NCBI GenBank assembly: GCA_963759735.1
Contig: CAVXAF010000007.1
Span: 1,054,001 to 1,118,000 of the forward strand
Source of the DNA: Hyphomicrobium_A sp963759735
GTDB taxonomy: Bacteria > Pseudomonadota > Alphaproteobacteria > Rhizobiales > Hyphomicrobiaceae
Reading direction: 5' to 3'
Length of the DNA: 64,000 nt
How positions within the stretch are numbered: the first letter of the stretch is position 1; the number at the start of each line of letters is the position of its first letter. Both the position numbers and the translations under genes were made by a program. This document shows positions 8,671-18,919 of the stretch, one piece after another. Under the pieces are notes generated by a model. That model searched no databases. It was not told the origin of the DNA and worked only from the letters and a program-made list of their open reading frames with translations.

Positions 8671-9444
8671 CTAAGCTGCGTGGGCGAGACCCGGCAGCGC
8701 CGCCAGGTCGGCGAACCAGCGCTGCATGCGGGCGTCCTGGTATTCCGCGAAACCGGCATAGAGCGCATCTTTGCTTGGCGGGGAGAGCCCGAGCAGTGTT
8801 TGCGTCAGTTGGTCGACGCGCGTTGCATCCATGTCGGTGCGGACGATGAACGGCGGCGTCGGTAGGTCGTCGAGCCGCGCCAATATCTTGGTGCGCTCGG
8901 CATTGCTCGGCTCAGCCAGCCACACGTCCTCATAGACCATCGTCGCATCGATGCTGCCCGCGAGGACGGCGTCGATCTGCGCCTGCCAAGGTGCGACGGG
9001 GAAGGCATTGAAGAAATCTTTGAGCACCAGCCCTTCGCGGCCGAGCAGGATCGAGGGCGAGAAATAGCTCGTCGTGCAGTAGGTGTTGATGTAGCCGAGG
9101 CGCTTGCCGCGCAGCTCTTGCCAACTCGTCACCGGGTTCTGCTTGGTAACGATGAAGACGCTGCTTTGCGCGGCGCGCTTAGTGATCGGCGTCATGGCGC
9201 TGACGATGCCGCGGTAGGGTGCGTCGCGCAAAAAGAAGCAGTTGGACGACGGCAGGTATGAAAAGTCGAACAGCCGCTGGCGCAGTCCCGTAGTCAGGGC
9301 ATCGAGGTCGAGATAGCTCGTCACAGTACAGCGCGCGGCCTTGGCGAATGTAGACCAGCCAGCGTCGTCGAACGGGAAATCGAGGTTGCCGTCGAATGCA
9401 GCGTCGAGCTTGGAGGTGCCGTTCTTCTCTGGCGTATCGGGCAT
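8671..9444 (-). CDS. PhnD-like phosphonate/phosphite ABC-type substrate-binding domain protein
   Basis: 257 residues with the periplasmic binding fold of the PhnD family: DFSYLPSSNCFFLRDAPYRG, VFIVTKQNPVTSWQELRGKR, LGYINTYCTTSYFSPSILLG, QIDAVLAGSIDATMVYEDVW. The hydrophobic pocket residues of true PhnD cannot be verified by eye. From ATG 9444 (MPDTPEKNGTSKLDAAFDGN) there is no signal peptide, and the longer in-frame start at 9573 adds a basic, non-hydrophobic stretch, so either it is cytoplasmic or the signal is lost. No permease or ATPase neighbours occur, so it is not a complete transporter locus. Sensor or orphan binding role possible. Confidence 0.65.
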   Translation of the reverse strand: MPDTPEKNGTSKLDAAFDGNLDFPFDDAGWSTFAKAARCTVTSYLDLDALTTGLRQRLFDFSYLPSSNCFFLRDAPYRGIVSAMTPITKRAAQSSVFIVTKQNPVTSWQELRGKRLGYINTYCTTSYFSPSILLGREGLVLKDFFNAFPVAPWQAQIDAVLAGSIDATMVYEDVWLAEPSNAERTKILARLDDLPTPPFIVRTDMDATRVDQLTQTLLGLSPPSKDALYAGFAEYQDARMQRWFADLAALPGLAHAA

Positions 9445-9688
9445 TTGCGGCCTCGCCTTTGACCATCGCGTCTTCCCACATAGCCCAATTGGGTGAACGC
9501 TTCGGTTGCGTGGCACTTCCGGAACGCACGGACCAGGGCGATGGTCAACGAACCGTAACGGAAGTGCGCGCATCTGCAGGCATCGGCGATCTGGAAAATT
9601 GCGCGCAACCGAGCAATATTTTCGCCTCTTTCACGTCGCGCGCCGATAGACCACATTCATCGCCACACAGTTCAGCCGGGAGCCGCTC

Positions 9689-11441
9689 ATGCGCACGCAA
9701 ATACTGGCGATGGCCGTCACGAGCGCGGCGAGTTTATTCGGCGCGATATCGGCTCCGGCCGCGGCGGCCGATGCGCCGCCGTGCCCGCAGGCGGATACCG
9801 GCATCACGCTGCCAAAGGGCTTCTGCGCTTCCATCCTTGCCGACAACATCGGTCATGCGCGGCAGATGGTGGTGGCCGAGGATGGCACCGTGTTCGTCAA
9901 CACCTGGAGCGGCGTCTACTACAATAACGACACCCCGCCCGAGGGCGGCTTCCTCGTCGCCTTGAAGGATACCGATGGCGACGGAAAGGCCGATCAGATC
10001 GAGCGCTTCGGCGGGCAGACGTTCGCGCAGGGCGGGAAGGGCGGCACCGGGATCGGGCTTTATAAGAATTGGGTCTACGCCGAACTCAACGACAAGATCG
10101 TGCGCTATGCTTTGAAGGACGGCGAGTTTGCGCCGACCGGCGAGGGCGAGGTCGTGCTGTCGGGCATGCCGATTACCGGCGATCACCCGATGCATCCCTT
10201 CATCATCGACAGCGACGGCAACCTGTTCGTCTCCATGGGCTCGGCAACCAACGCCTGCGAGGTGAAGAACCGCATGCCGCAGTCGAAGGGCCATGATCCT
10301 TGCACCGAACTCGAGACGCGCGCCGGCGTCTGGCGCTACGACGCCAACGAGCTCGGACAGGTCTTCTCGCCGAAGGAGCGCTACGCCCGCGGCATTCGCA
10401 ATCCGGAAGGCTTCGACTTCGACGCGGCCGGGCGCCTGTTCGTCACCCAGCACGGCCGCGACCAGCTGCACGAGAATTGGCCGAAGGTGTTCACCACGCA
10501 GCAAGGCTTCGATCTTCCCGCCGAGGAAGTGATGATCCTCAAGGAGGGCGCCGCCTACGGATGGCCGAAGTGCTTCTACGATGCGGCACAGGGCAAGCTG
10601 GTGCTGGCGCCCGAGTACGGTGGCGACGGCAAGGCGGTCGGCGATTGCGACAAGGCCGAGCCGCCTGTCGCAGCATTCCCCGCGCACTGGGCGCCCAACG
10701 ATCTCAAGATCTACAAGAGCGAGGACTTTCCTGCCGGCTATCGCGGCGGCGCCTTCATCGCCTTCCACGGATCATGGAACCGCGCGCCCGGCCCGCAGGG
10801 TGGCTACAATGTCGTGTTCCAGCCGCTCACCGACGGCAAGCCGTCGGGCGACTACATCGTGTTCGCCGATGGCTTTGCCGGCAAGTTCAAGGACCCGGGT
10901 CGCGGCAGCGCATCGCCCGTCCGGTCTCGCCGTCGGCCCGTATGGCGCGATGTACGTGAGCGACGACAAGACGGGGCGCATCTGGCGCATCACGTATGAG
11001 GGCGATCCCGACGCCAAGGGCATCGAGGCGGCGCAAGCGCCGCAGGCGCAGGCGGGCGCTTCCCCCGATGCGTTGCCGCCCGAAGGTGTTCATCCCGATG
11101 CGGGCAACCTCGCCGAGCTGACGCCGCCGCCGGGCAGTTCACCCGAGCAGGTCGCGCTCGGCGCCAAGGTCTTTTCCGGTGAGGTGGCGGGTGCGACGTG
11201 CGCGGGCTGCCACGGCGCGGGGGGCATCGGCACGCCGGTTGGGCCCGATCTCACATCGGGCAAATGGCTGTGGGGCGATGGCAGCCTGCCGAGCATCACC
11301 GACACCATTCTCAACGGCGTCGCCGAGCCCAAGCAGCATCCCGGCGCCATGCCGCCGATGGGTGGCGTCGAGCTGTCGAAGGAGGACGTGGCCGCGGTAG
11401 CCGCCTATGTGTGGGCGCTCGGGCATCCGGGCGGGAAGTAG
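9689..11441 (+). CDS. PQQ-type sugar (sorbosone-like) dehydrogenase with C-terminal cytochrome c, one frameshift
   Basis: About 583 residues after correction. A signal peptide (MRTQILAMAVTSAASLFGAI, ending AAAA) precedes a six-bladed propeller of the soluble glucose/L-sorbosone dehydrogenase family: ILADNIGHARQMVVAEDGTV, ARGIRNPEGFDFDAAGRLFV, THQ-like VTQHGRDQLHENWP, and AFHGSWNR. In the next frame GLAVGPYGAMYVSDDKTGRI closes the propeller; a proline/alanine linker leads to a class I cytochrome c domain with CAGCH at residue ~504 and a distal AMPPMG methionine. One extra base near 10895-10915 splits the gene. Predicted role: periplasmic PQQ-dependent oxidation of an aldose or aldehyde, electrons passing through the attached haem to the respiratory chain. 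Confidence 0.82.
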
Positions 11442-11577
11442 CGCGAGGTCGCGCAGCGTAGCGCAGCGTCGGGCTGACACGCCGGGTCTGCGACAAGGTT
11501 GAGTTATAAGGGCAAATAGCAGCCTCGCCTGCGAGATGGTTGCAAGTCGCTCGGTCAACCGTTAGCAAAGCGGCCGG

Positions 11578-11653
11578 GGTCACGTGGCGCAATGGATAGC
11601 GCACTTCCCTCCGAAGGAAGGGGTTGCAGGTTCGAGTCCTGCCGTGACCGCCA
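11578..11653 (+). tRNA. tRNA-Arg (CCG)
   Basis: 76 bases forming a full cloverleaf. Acceptor GGTCACG pairs with CGTGACC; anticodon stem CTTCC/GGAAG encloses a loop with anticodon CCG; the T arm is GCAGG-TTCGAGT-CCTGC; discriminator G and encoded CCA at 11651-11653. An integrase remnant lies just downstream in the opposite orientation. Confidence 0.96.
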
Positions 11654-11702
11654 CTCCCTCATAAAACCCAATAAAAACGGGGGTTTTATTGAGGTTTGAC
11701 AC

Positions 11703-11945
11703 TCAGGGTTTGACAATTTTGTTCGCGGTTTGGTGCTCACCCGTTCGATACGAGGCGCACCACGCTGCGGGCGAGCCGCTTCGCGCGGGTGTACACTTCG
11801 GCCTGCTTGAGTGACTTCCATCCGAACCACGCATGAGTTGGTGGCCTGTTGCCCCGAAGGGTAGGTTGGCTTCCACCTCAGAGCAGACGTCTCGATGATT
11901 GGCAAAGTCGTAATAGCGGCCCGGCACACACGTGAGGACCGGCAT
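11703..11945 (-). pseudogene. Remnant of a tyrosine recombinase (integrase) C-terminus
   Basis: On the minus strand one frame gives EVEANLPFGATGHQLM and the adjacent frame gives AWFGWKSLKQAEVYTRAKRL, stopping at 11737. Together they read like the end of a phage-type integrase (a GAT-x-HxLM-x-x-GW-x-x-x-x-A-x-x-YTR block containing the catalytic Tyr). The junction between the frames is broken, and nothing upstream preserves the rest of the catalytic domain, so this is a decayed fragment. Its position directly beside tRNA-Arg, converging on it, is typical of elements that use a tRNA 3' end as attachment site. I did not find a second copy of the tRNA 3' end in the window. Confidence 0.6.
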
Positions 11946-12023
11946 CGTCTAACCTCAAACGAATTGGGCCCGCCACGTAGCCAGGGCGGACCCAACGAGA
12001 CACTTTCACACAATCGTTGCGCC

Positions 12024-12500
12024 TTATTTCTTTTTCAGCCGCGGGTCGTCGTCGGGGTTGATGTAGTTTATGTCGAATGGCCCGTTGGCGACGACCTGAA
12101 GGATGACTTCCTCGTCCCCGGCCCACACGTAATGGGGATGACCCGGAGGCAGCACCAGTACCGAGCCAGGACCCAACATCTTGCCCTTGGTGAGATCGGT
12201 CTGCTCCCCCATGCCGCTACCCATCGTGCCCTGCAGCACGGTGACGGTCTCGAACACTGGATGGGTATGTGGCAGCACGACGAAGTGCGGATCCATCTTG
12301 AGGCGGAGAACGAATAGGCCGGGCTTCGCTGGGTCGCCGACGAGCACGGCGGTCTGGCCGCCTTTCGCGAACGCCGGATCGTCTCGGTAGATCACGTCCC
12401 GCAACTCAATCTCCTGTAGCGGGTGCGTGCCGCCATCGTCGTGCGCAAGAGCTGAGGCCGTGAGCGCAACGATCGCGCCAGCGATAAGGCAGTACTTCAT
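12024..12500 (-). CDS. Exported cupin-domain protein
   Basis: 158 residues. The signal peptide MKYCLIAGAIVALTASALAH is followed by a single cupin barrel: HFVVLPHTHPVFETVTVLQG contributes HxH and Glu, and VLPPGHPHYVWAG the distal His. The end is charged (DDDPRLKKK). Periplasmic single-cupin proteins of this kind are uncharacterised; a small metal-dependent enzyme or binding role is plausible. Start at ATG 12500 with GGAGGAC upstream. It follows the integrase relic, so it could be cargo of a former element, but its composition matches its neighbours. Confidence 0.75.
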   Translation of the reverse strand: MKYCLIAGAIVALTASALAHDDGGTHPLQEIELRDVIYRDDPAFAKGGQTAVLVGDPAKPGLFVLRLKMDPHFVVLPHTHPVFETVTVLQGTMGSGMGEQTDLTKGKMLGPGSVLVLPPGHPHYVWAGDEEVILQVVANGPFDINYINPDDDPRLKKK

Positions 12501-12603
12501 GTCGTCCTCCGGTTGCTTGTGGTTGGTTCGAGATGGCTGTCAGGCTGCTGGAGTGATCGGGAAAGCTTCATTTCCCCGTCGACATCGACGGCGTGGCGCG
12601 TGC

Positions 12604-12828
12604 CTAAAGTGCCGGTCCGCTCGGCGTGGTTGTGCATCGCGCCGAGGCTTGCTCCAGCGTCCGAAGCAAAGTGTCGGCCTCGGCCTCGTGGACTCCGGAG
12701 GCAACTTGCGGAAAGACTGCTAAAAGGAGTAGCGCTCCTGCAAGTCCTAGCATCAGGGCCAACGCAATTGCCGGGAGCATCCCGATGCGAGCCTCCGGTT
12801 GGTTATTCGCTGTCGAGATCCCCAGCAT
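12604..12828 (-). CDS. Hypothetical small single-span membrane protein
   Basis: 74 residues if ATG 12828 is used (MLGISTANNQPEARIGMLPA), with one clear transmembrane segment (AIALALMLGLAGALLLLAVF) and a short polar tail with one cysteine. A longer start at 12888 is possible. It lies upstream of, and divergent from, the sensor kinase. No recognised family; could be a chance frame. Confidence 0.35.
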   Translation of the reverse strand: MLGISTANNQPEARIGMLPAIALALMLGLAGALLLLAVFPQVASGVHEAEADTLLRTLEQASARCTTTPSGPAL

Positions 12829-12997
12829 CGGCCTGTCTCCGTTCACCGCAGCGGTGGCGAGGATTGGACAGGCAGCAGGAACCAACAATGGAGTTTCCCA
12901 CTCGGGACGGCAGGAAAATTTCCTGACGATTGAGGCGGCTACTTCACAGCCTGTGTCCCTCCACCTAGCCTAGGCTCAGTCTCGGGCAAGGTGCGTC

Positions 12998-14367
12998 ATG
13001 AACCTGAAGTGGCTGTTGGTGAGGCAAATCGCGCTGGTGGCGTTAGGCTGCCTGCTCGTCGGATCCGCCGTCGCCGTATACACAACGGGGCGCGCGGCCG
13101 TGCGCGAGAACGACAAGCTGGCGGATCTCGTCAGCCGCCAGCTCAACCTTCAGCTTTCGCGCATCGCCAGGTCGACGGACATTCCCAATCGCTTTCCCGA
13201 TTGGGACATCGTTGCAGAGTCTTTCCCTGCAGCCGGGCCAATGCATCCACTTTCAGTACGCCGACGGCAGGATAGGCCGGTCCAGCTGCACCGGCCTGGA
13301 TGCATTCGGCGATCGGCACGCCGCACTGGTTCCTCGCGACCTACGAAACTTTCATGCGCGGCAGTCAGGCCAGCGTGCGGGACGTTTCAACGCACGGCGA
13401 AGTGCAAGGCATCGTGGTCGTCAAATTTTCTCCTGTCGCCACCGCCGCCCGGGCGTGGGCAACCGTTGCCCCACTGATCGGATTTGCCGCAGCGCTGGTG
13501 ACTGTCCTGTGCGTCGTCATCTACGTCGTGATCGATCGCGCATTAAGCCCCACGAGGCAGGTGCTTGCGAGTTTAAATCAGCTTGCAAGAGGCGACCTGG
13601 AATCCCGCCTTCCCTCATTCAGGCTCGCAGAGTTCAATCGCATCAGCCAAGTTTTCAACGAGCTGTCCGATGCCTTGAGCAGGGCGACAACGGAGCGCGC
13701 CGATCTTGCGCGTCGGCTCGTCGATACGCAGGAGCAGGAGCGCCGCCACATCGCGCGGGAGTTGCACGACGAAATCGCGCAGAAACTCTGCGCGCTCAGC
13801 GCGCACGCGGCCTGTCTGCGCACCAAGGCGCAGCGCGAAGCACCGCTTCTCGCGGAAGATGCCAGGGAGCTCGAGAAGATGGCCTCCGGCTCGATGGTCT
13901 CAGTTCGCCGGACCCTCACCTATCTGCGGCCGCAGGAAATCGATGACCTGGGGCTTGTCCAGAGCCTCGAGGACCTCGTGGCCGAGCACAATAAAAGCGC
14001 GAAAGGCAGGACGAGCTTTTCGATCGAAACCACGGGCGAGGTGCAGCACCTGCGGGCAGCAACCAGCGCCCATGTGTACCGGATCATCCAGGAGGCACTG
14101 ACCAACGCCTCTAAGCATGCCAACGCGCATAACGTCAAAGTCAGCCTCAGCCGGCTCACTGGAACTGGTCCGGAGACGATAAGACTTTCGGTCACCGACG
14201 ACGGGGCTGGGCCTGACCTGGACCATACGTCGTCATCGCATCCCCGTTCAGGCATGATCGGCATGCGAGAAAGGGTCGTCGCTCTGAGCGGAACAATTGT
14301 CGCCGGGCCGCTGCCCAGTGGAGGCTTTGCGCTTCAGGTCGAATTCCCTTCGCGGCAAACACAATGA
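12998..14367 (+). CDS. Sensor histidine kinase, NarX/UhpB type (HisKA_3), two frameshifts
   Basis: About 456 residues after correcting two single extra bases (near 13230 in GCAGCCGGGCC, and near 13290-13310). TM1 lies near residues 5-27; an extracytoplasmic region follows (IVAESFPA, QCIHFQYADGRIGRSSCTGL, TPHWFLATYETFMRG); TM2 is IGFAAALVTVLCVVIYVVID; then a HAMP-like linker (NQLARGDLESRLPSFRLAEF). The phosphoacceptor His is at residue ~256 in ERRHIARELHDEIAQKLCAL (HisKA_3), with an HATPase domain (IIQEALTNASKHA, DDGAGPD, GMIGMRERV). It overlaps the response regulator by 4 bases (ATGA), so the two form a pair. Relatives include FlhS/MoxY-type kinases for methanol/formaldehyde genes, but no target is visible here. 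Confidence 0.85.
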
Positions 14368-15026
14368 GCCAGAGCATTCGCGTCCTCCTGGTCGACGACC
14401 ACGCCGTCGTGCGACAGGGTTATCGCCGGTTGATCGAGATGCATCACGGCATCGACGTGATCGCAGAAGCGGATGACGCTGCGTCGGGCTATCACGCCTT
14501 CAAGGAGAGCCATCCGGACGTGACCGTCGTCGACATTTCCATGCCGGGACGCGGCGGCATCGACCTCGTTCGTCAAATTCGCCAGCGAGCTGCTGCCGCC
14601 CGCATTCTGATATTCACGATGCACGCGAGCGCTACCTACGCCCAGCAGGCCTTTCGGGCAGGTGCAAAGGGGTATGTCACGAAGAGCAGTCCACCCGAAG
14701 TGCTGGTCAGCGCCATCCGAAGCGTGTGTTCAGGGCGTCCGGCGCTCTGCGCGGAGATCAGCCAGGCCATTGCCACAAGCAGCTTGAGCGGAGAGGTGTC
14801 AGCCGTGGACGAGCTGACACCGCGCGAGTTCGAAGTTCTCCGTATGATCCTCGACGCGAAATCTACCGATGAGATTGCGTCGGCGTTTAACCTCAGCCCG
14901 AAGACTGTGGCGAACTACCACTACGAGATAAAGCTGAAGCTCGGCGTTCGCTCCGACATCGAGCTTGTCTACCTTTGCATGCGCCAGGGATTGGTGGCAC
15001 CGCTGAAAGAACCAGGACCTGCCTGA
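14364..15026 (+). CDS. Response regulator, NarL/FixJ family
   Basis: 220 residues, intact. Receiver domain: acidic pocket VDDHAVVRQGY, phosphoacceptor Asp in VVDISMPGRGG, signature Lys in GYVTKSSPPE. A LuxR-type helix-turn-helix follows from ~residue 150 (ELTPREFEVLRMILDAKSTD, EIASAFNLSPKTVANYHYEI). It is translationally coupled to the upstream HisKA_3 kinase (ATGA overlap), making it the cognate DNA-binding output. Targets are unknown. The PQQ-type dehydrogenase 3 kb upstream and pqqA 4 kb downstream are candidates only by proximity. Confidence 0.93.
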   Translation: MSQSIRVLLVDDHAVVRQGYRRLIEMHHGIDVIAEADDAASGYHAFKESHPDVTVVDISMPGRGGIDLVRQIRQRAAAARILIFTMHASATYAQQAFRAGAKGYVTKSSPPEVLVSAIRSVCSGRPALCAEISQAIATSSLSGEVSAVDELTPREFEVLRMILDAKSTDEIASAFNLSPKTVANYHYEIKLKLGVRSDIELVYLCMRQGLVAPLKEPGPA

Positions 15027-15174
15027 GCCTCACACAAAGCGCAACCGCACGTTCAACGATGGCTCAGTCTGCCGTGACCGCCAGTTCTCTCGCTAATGTG
15101 TGTATCTCCCAGCCGTCGTCGCGCTTGCGCCGCTGGGTTCGCTTGTGGCGATATCTGCCGCACAGGGAGGACGC

Positions 15175-15477
15175 ATGACCGACTGCACGCACATGTCGAC
15201 CATCGAGGTGGTCACGCCGAGCGCCAAGGGCTGCGAAGAGTGCCTCAAGATCGGCAGCGAGTGGGTGCACCTGCGCCTCTGTCGCAGCTGCGGTCATGTC
15301 GGCTGCTGCGATGATTCTCCGCACCGGCACGCGCGCGCACACTTCAAGGCGACGCATCACCCGATCATCGAAGGCTACGACCCACCGGAAGGTTGGGGCT
15401 GGTGCTACGTCGACAGGGTCGAAGTCGATCTGCCGAACCAGACGCCGCAGTTGGGCCCGATACCGAAGTACGTGTAG
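15175..15477 (+). CDS. UBP-type zinc finger domain protein
   Basis: 100 residues built almost entirely of one ZnF-UBP domain: CTHMSTIEVVTP, CEECLKIGSEWVHLRLCRSC, GHVGCCDDSPHRHARAHFKA, THHPIIEGYDPPEGWGWCYV. The Cys and His ligands for a three-zinc fold are present. In eukaryotes this domain binds the ubiquitin C-terminus; in bacteria free-standing copies are common and unassigned. GGGAGG precedes ATG 15175 by 5 bases. It lies between the two-component pair and polA, same strand, with 150-base gaps. Confidence 0.88.
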   Translation: MTDCTHMSTIEVVTPSAKGCEECLKIGSEWVHLRLCRSCGHVGCCDDSPHRHARAHFKATHHPIIEGYDPPEGWGWCYVDRVEVDLPNQTPQLGPIPKYV

Positions 15478-15630
15478 CTTTCAACAAGTACGCTTTTCTC
15501 CAACGATTTCTGGACGTCTCCAACGTTTTCCGGACGGACGATCGTCCCCATATGAGTTGGGCGGGCGTGCTGACCCGGCGGCGCCGACCGCCTATAGTCC
15601 GCCGCCATAGCCGCGCGGACAGACCCACAC

Positions 15631-18613
15631 ATGAGCGAAACGCCGACCAAATCCAGAAGGCCGTCGACGTCGACGGTTCCCGACGGCGAGGCGACACCCG
15701 TCATCAAGGGAAGCCACGTCTACCTCGTCGACGGATCGGGCTACATCTTCCGCGCCTTCCACGCGCTGCCGCCCCTGACGCGTCCCTCGGACGGGCTGCC
15801 GGTCGGTGCCGTGCATGGCTTCTGTGCCATGCTGTGGAAGCTGCTGCGCGAGACCAAGGCATCGGAAGCGCCGACCCATTTCGCGGTCATCTTCGATGCC
15901 TCGGAGAAGACATTCCGCAACGAGGTCTACAAGGACTACAAGGCGCATCGCCCGCCCGCGCCCGAGGAACTCGTCCCGCAGTTTCCGCTCATCCGCGACG
16001 CGGTGAAGGCGTTCAATGTCGCCTGCATCGAGAAGCTGGGCTTTGAGGCCGACGATCTCATCGCCAGCTATGCGCGCGAGATCGTCGATGCCGGCGGCGA
16101 CGTCACCATCGTCTCCTCCGACAAGGACCTGATGCAACTCGTGCGCCCCGGCGTTGTCATGCTCGACGCCATGAAGGCCAAGAAGATCGGCCGCGACGAG
16201 GTGATCGAGAAGTTCGGCGTGCCGCCCGACAAGGTTGTCGACGTGCAGTCGCTGGCCGGGGATTCGACCGACAACGTGCCGGGTGTGCCGGGCATCGGCG
16301 TCAAGACGGCGGCCGAGCTGATCAACGAATACGGCGATCTCGACACGCTGCTGGCCCGCGCCGGCGAGATCAAGCAGCCCAAGCGGCGCGAGAAGCTCAT
16401 CGAGTTCGCCGACCAGGCGCGCATCTCGCGCGAGCTTGTGCGTCTCAAGGATGATGTGCCGGAGATGATCCCCGCCGACGCGCTGGGCGTGCGCGACCCC
16501 GTTCCGCCGGTGCTGCTCGCCTTCCTGCAGGAGATGGAATTCAGCACACTGACGCGGCGTATTTCCGAAGCGCTCGGCTCCGAGCCGCCGCCGCCCGTCG
16601 CGGTTTCGGTTGGCTCGACCGTGCCGACCAAGAAGTCCGCAGCCTCGGCCGCTGGCGCGGGCTCCTCGATTGCGGCCGAATCTCCCGCCGCTGGAGCGAC
16701 GCAGGTCGCCGCGCTCGCCAAGGCCCCGTTCGATCGTTCGAAATACGAGACAGTGACAACGCGCGAGCAACTGGAGGTGTGGATCACCAAGGCCTATGCG
16801 GCCGGCCGGCTCGCCTTCGACACCGAAACGACCTCGATCGATCCCATGGTGGCCGAGCTGGTCGGTTTCTCCATGGCCATCGCGCCGGGAGAAGCGTGCT
16901 ACGTGCCTCTCGCCCATCGCGCCAGCGCCGGCAGCTTCGACTTTGGCACCCACGACGGCATCGTGCAGGTGCCGGTCGTGGAAGCACTGGCGCTGCTGAA
17001 GCCGCTGCTCGAGGATCCTTCGGTCCTCAAGATCGGCCAGAACATCAAGTACGACCTCAACGTGCTCGCCCAGCACGGCATCGACGTGACGCCGCTCGAT
17101 GACACCATGTTGATGTCGTACGCGCTCGACGCGGGCAAGGGTTCGCACGGCATGGATGATCTCGCCATGCGCCACCTCGGGCACACCTGCATCTCGTTCG
17201 ATCAGGTGATCGCGCACGTGCCCGGCAAGAAGAAATCCGAGCGTACGTTTGCCCAGGCGCCGCTCGACAAGGCGACCGAGTACGCCGCCGAGGACGCCGA
17301 CGTCACGCTGCGCCTGTGGATGGTGCTGAAGCCGCGGCTCACCGCCGAGCGCGTGGCGAACGGTCTACGAGACGCTGGAGCGGCCGCTGGTTCCGGTCAT
17401 CGCCGAGATGGAGCGGGCCGGCATCCGCGTCGACGGCGCCATCCTCTCGCGCCTGTCGTCGACATTCGCGCAGGGCGTCGCGCGCCTCGAGGAGGAAGTG
17501 AACCGCCTTGTCGGCCACAAGTTCAACCTTGGCTCCCCGCGCCAGCTCGGCGAATTGCTTTTCGACCGGCTGCAGCTTCCCGGCGGCAAGCGTACCAAGA
17601 GCGGGCAGTGGGAAACGCGCGCCGGCCTGCTCGACGATCTCGCCGCCAACGAGGATGTGCCCGACGATGCGCGCCGCCTCGTCAACACCATGCTCGAGTG
17701 GCGGCAGCTCACCAAGCTGCGCTCCACCTATACGGACGCGCTGCCTGCCTACGTGCATGGCGGGACGGGCCGCATCCACACCTGCTACTCCCTCGGCGCC
17801 ACGACCACCGGGCGGCTGTCCTCGTCCGAGCCGAACCTGCAGAATATTCCGATCCGCACCAAGGAAGGGCGCGAGATCCGCACCGCGTTCATCGCCGAGC
17901 CGGGCAAGATGCTGATCTCCGCCGACTACAGCCAGATCGAGCTGCGCGTGCTGGCGCATGTCGCCGACATTCCGCAACTGCGCAAGGCATTCGCCGACGG
18001 CCTCGACATACACGCCATGACCGCCTCGGAGATGTTCGGCGTGCCGGTCGAAGGCATGCCCGGCGAAGTGCGCCGGCGCGCCAAGGCGATCAACTTCGGC
18101 ATCATCTACGGCATCTCCGCCTTCGGGCTGGCGAACCAGCTCAGCATCTCGAAGGAAGAGGCCGGCGCCTACATCAAGACGTACTTCGAGCGCTTCCCGG
18201 GCATCCGCGCCTACATGGACGAGACGAAGAAGCGTGCGCACGAGCGCGGCTACGTCGAGACGATCTTCGGACGCCGCATCCACTATCCGGAGATCAACAC
18301 GAAGAATCCCGGCGTGCGCGGCAACCTCGAGCGCGCCGCGATCAACGCTCCCATCCAAGGCTCAGCCGCCGACATCATCCGCCGGGCAATGGCGCGCATG
18401 CCGACTGCGCTCGCCGACGCCGGCCTCAAGTCGGCGCGCATGCTGCTGCAGGTGCACGACGAGTTGGTGTTCGAGGTCGCCGAGGCAGAGGTTCGCAACA
18501 CGCTGGCGACGGTGAAGCAGGTCATGGAATCGGCGGCGCTGCCGGTCATCAAGCTGGCGGTCCCGATCCATGTCGACGCCAAGGCGGCGGACAATTGGGA
18601 AGCCGCTCACTGA
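15631..18613 (+). CDS. polA: DNA polymerase I, one frameshift
   Basis: About 993 residues after correction. A 5' nuclease domain occupies residues ~33-320 (VDGSGYIFRAFHALPPLTRP, SSDKDLMQLV, SLAGDSTDNVPGVPGIGVKT). An alanine/serine-rich linker leads to a 3'-5' exonuclease domain with its catalytic acidic motif intact at residue ~395 (LAFDTETTSIDP) and IKYDLNVLAQHGI, so proofreading is likely retained. Polymerase motifs are present: SADYSQIELRVLAHVADI (~765), RRRAKAINFGIIYGISAFGL and LQVHDELVFEVAEAEV (~941). The two frames meet at 17355-17365, where GTGGCGAACGGTC has one A too many; removing it gives ERVATVYETLERPLVPV. Essential-type gene, so an assembly error is favoured over a real mutation. 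Confidence 0.95.
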
Positions 18614-18755
18614 CGCGTTACTGAGTATTGTAACGTCATCAGCCGCGCTTATATCTCAGACAAGGAAATGCGATTGGCACTTATGTGGGCGACTGCCTAG
18701 ATACTGACCACAGGCCGGGTGAATTGTCAGCCGGCCGCTAGAGGAGGAAAAAACC

Positions 18756-18845
18756 ATGAAGGTTTGGACCAAGCCGGCAGTGCGCGAGCAGGAAGTTGGC
18801 CTCGAGGTCACTTCTTACATGCCTGCCGAGATCGACATCATCTAA
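18756..18845 (+). CDS. pqqA: PQQ precursor peptide PqqA, copy 1
   Basis: A 29-residue peptide: MKVWTKPAVREQEVGLEVTS then YMPAEIDII. It carries the PqqA signature E-V-T-S-Y-x-x-A-E-I-D; Glu17 and Tyr21 are the two side chains that PqqE cross-links and that become the PQQ skeleton. A strong ribosome site (GAGGAGG, 8 bases before ATG) and a dedicated terminator make this an expressed single-gene unit. No pqqB, C, D, E or F lies in the window. A second copy with three substitutions lies at 46252-46341. The neighbouring gene, convergent, encodes a c-type cytochrome. Confidence 0.95.
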   Translation: MKVWTKPAVREQEVGLEVTSYMPAEIDII

Positions 18846-18875
18846 CTGTCGATTTCCCGTCTTCTGACGGAGCAG

Positions 18876-18906
18876 ACGGCGGCCCTTGCGGGCCGCCGTT
18901 TGTTTT
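18876..18906 (+). terminator. Rho-independent terminator after pqqA copy 1
   Basis: Stem ACGGCGGCCC / GGGCCGCCGT (10 bp, tetraloop TTGC) followed by TTGTTTTT, 30 bases after the pqqA stop. Confidence 0.88.
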
Positions 18907-18919
18907 TGCGCCGGTGGTC

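Noticed and set aside
15592..17217. A 541-residue minus-strand open frame across polA
   Set aside because: It lies antisense to the 5' nuclease and exonuclease domains of polA, has His/Gly/Arg-rich composition and no recognised motif.
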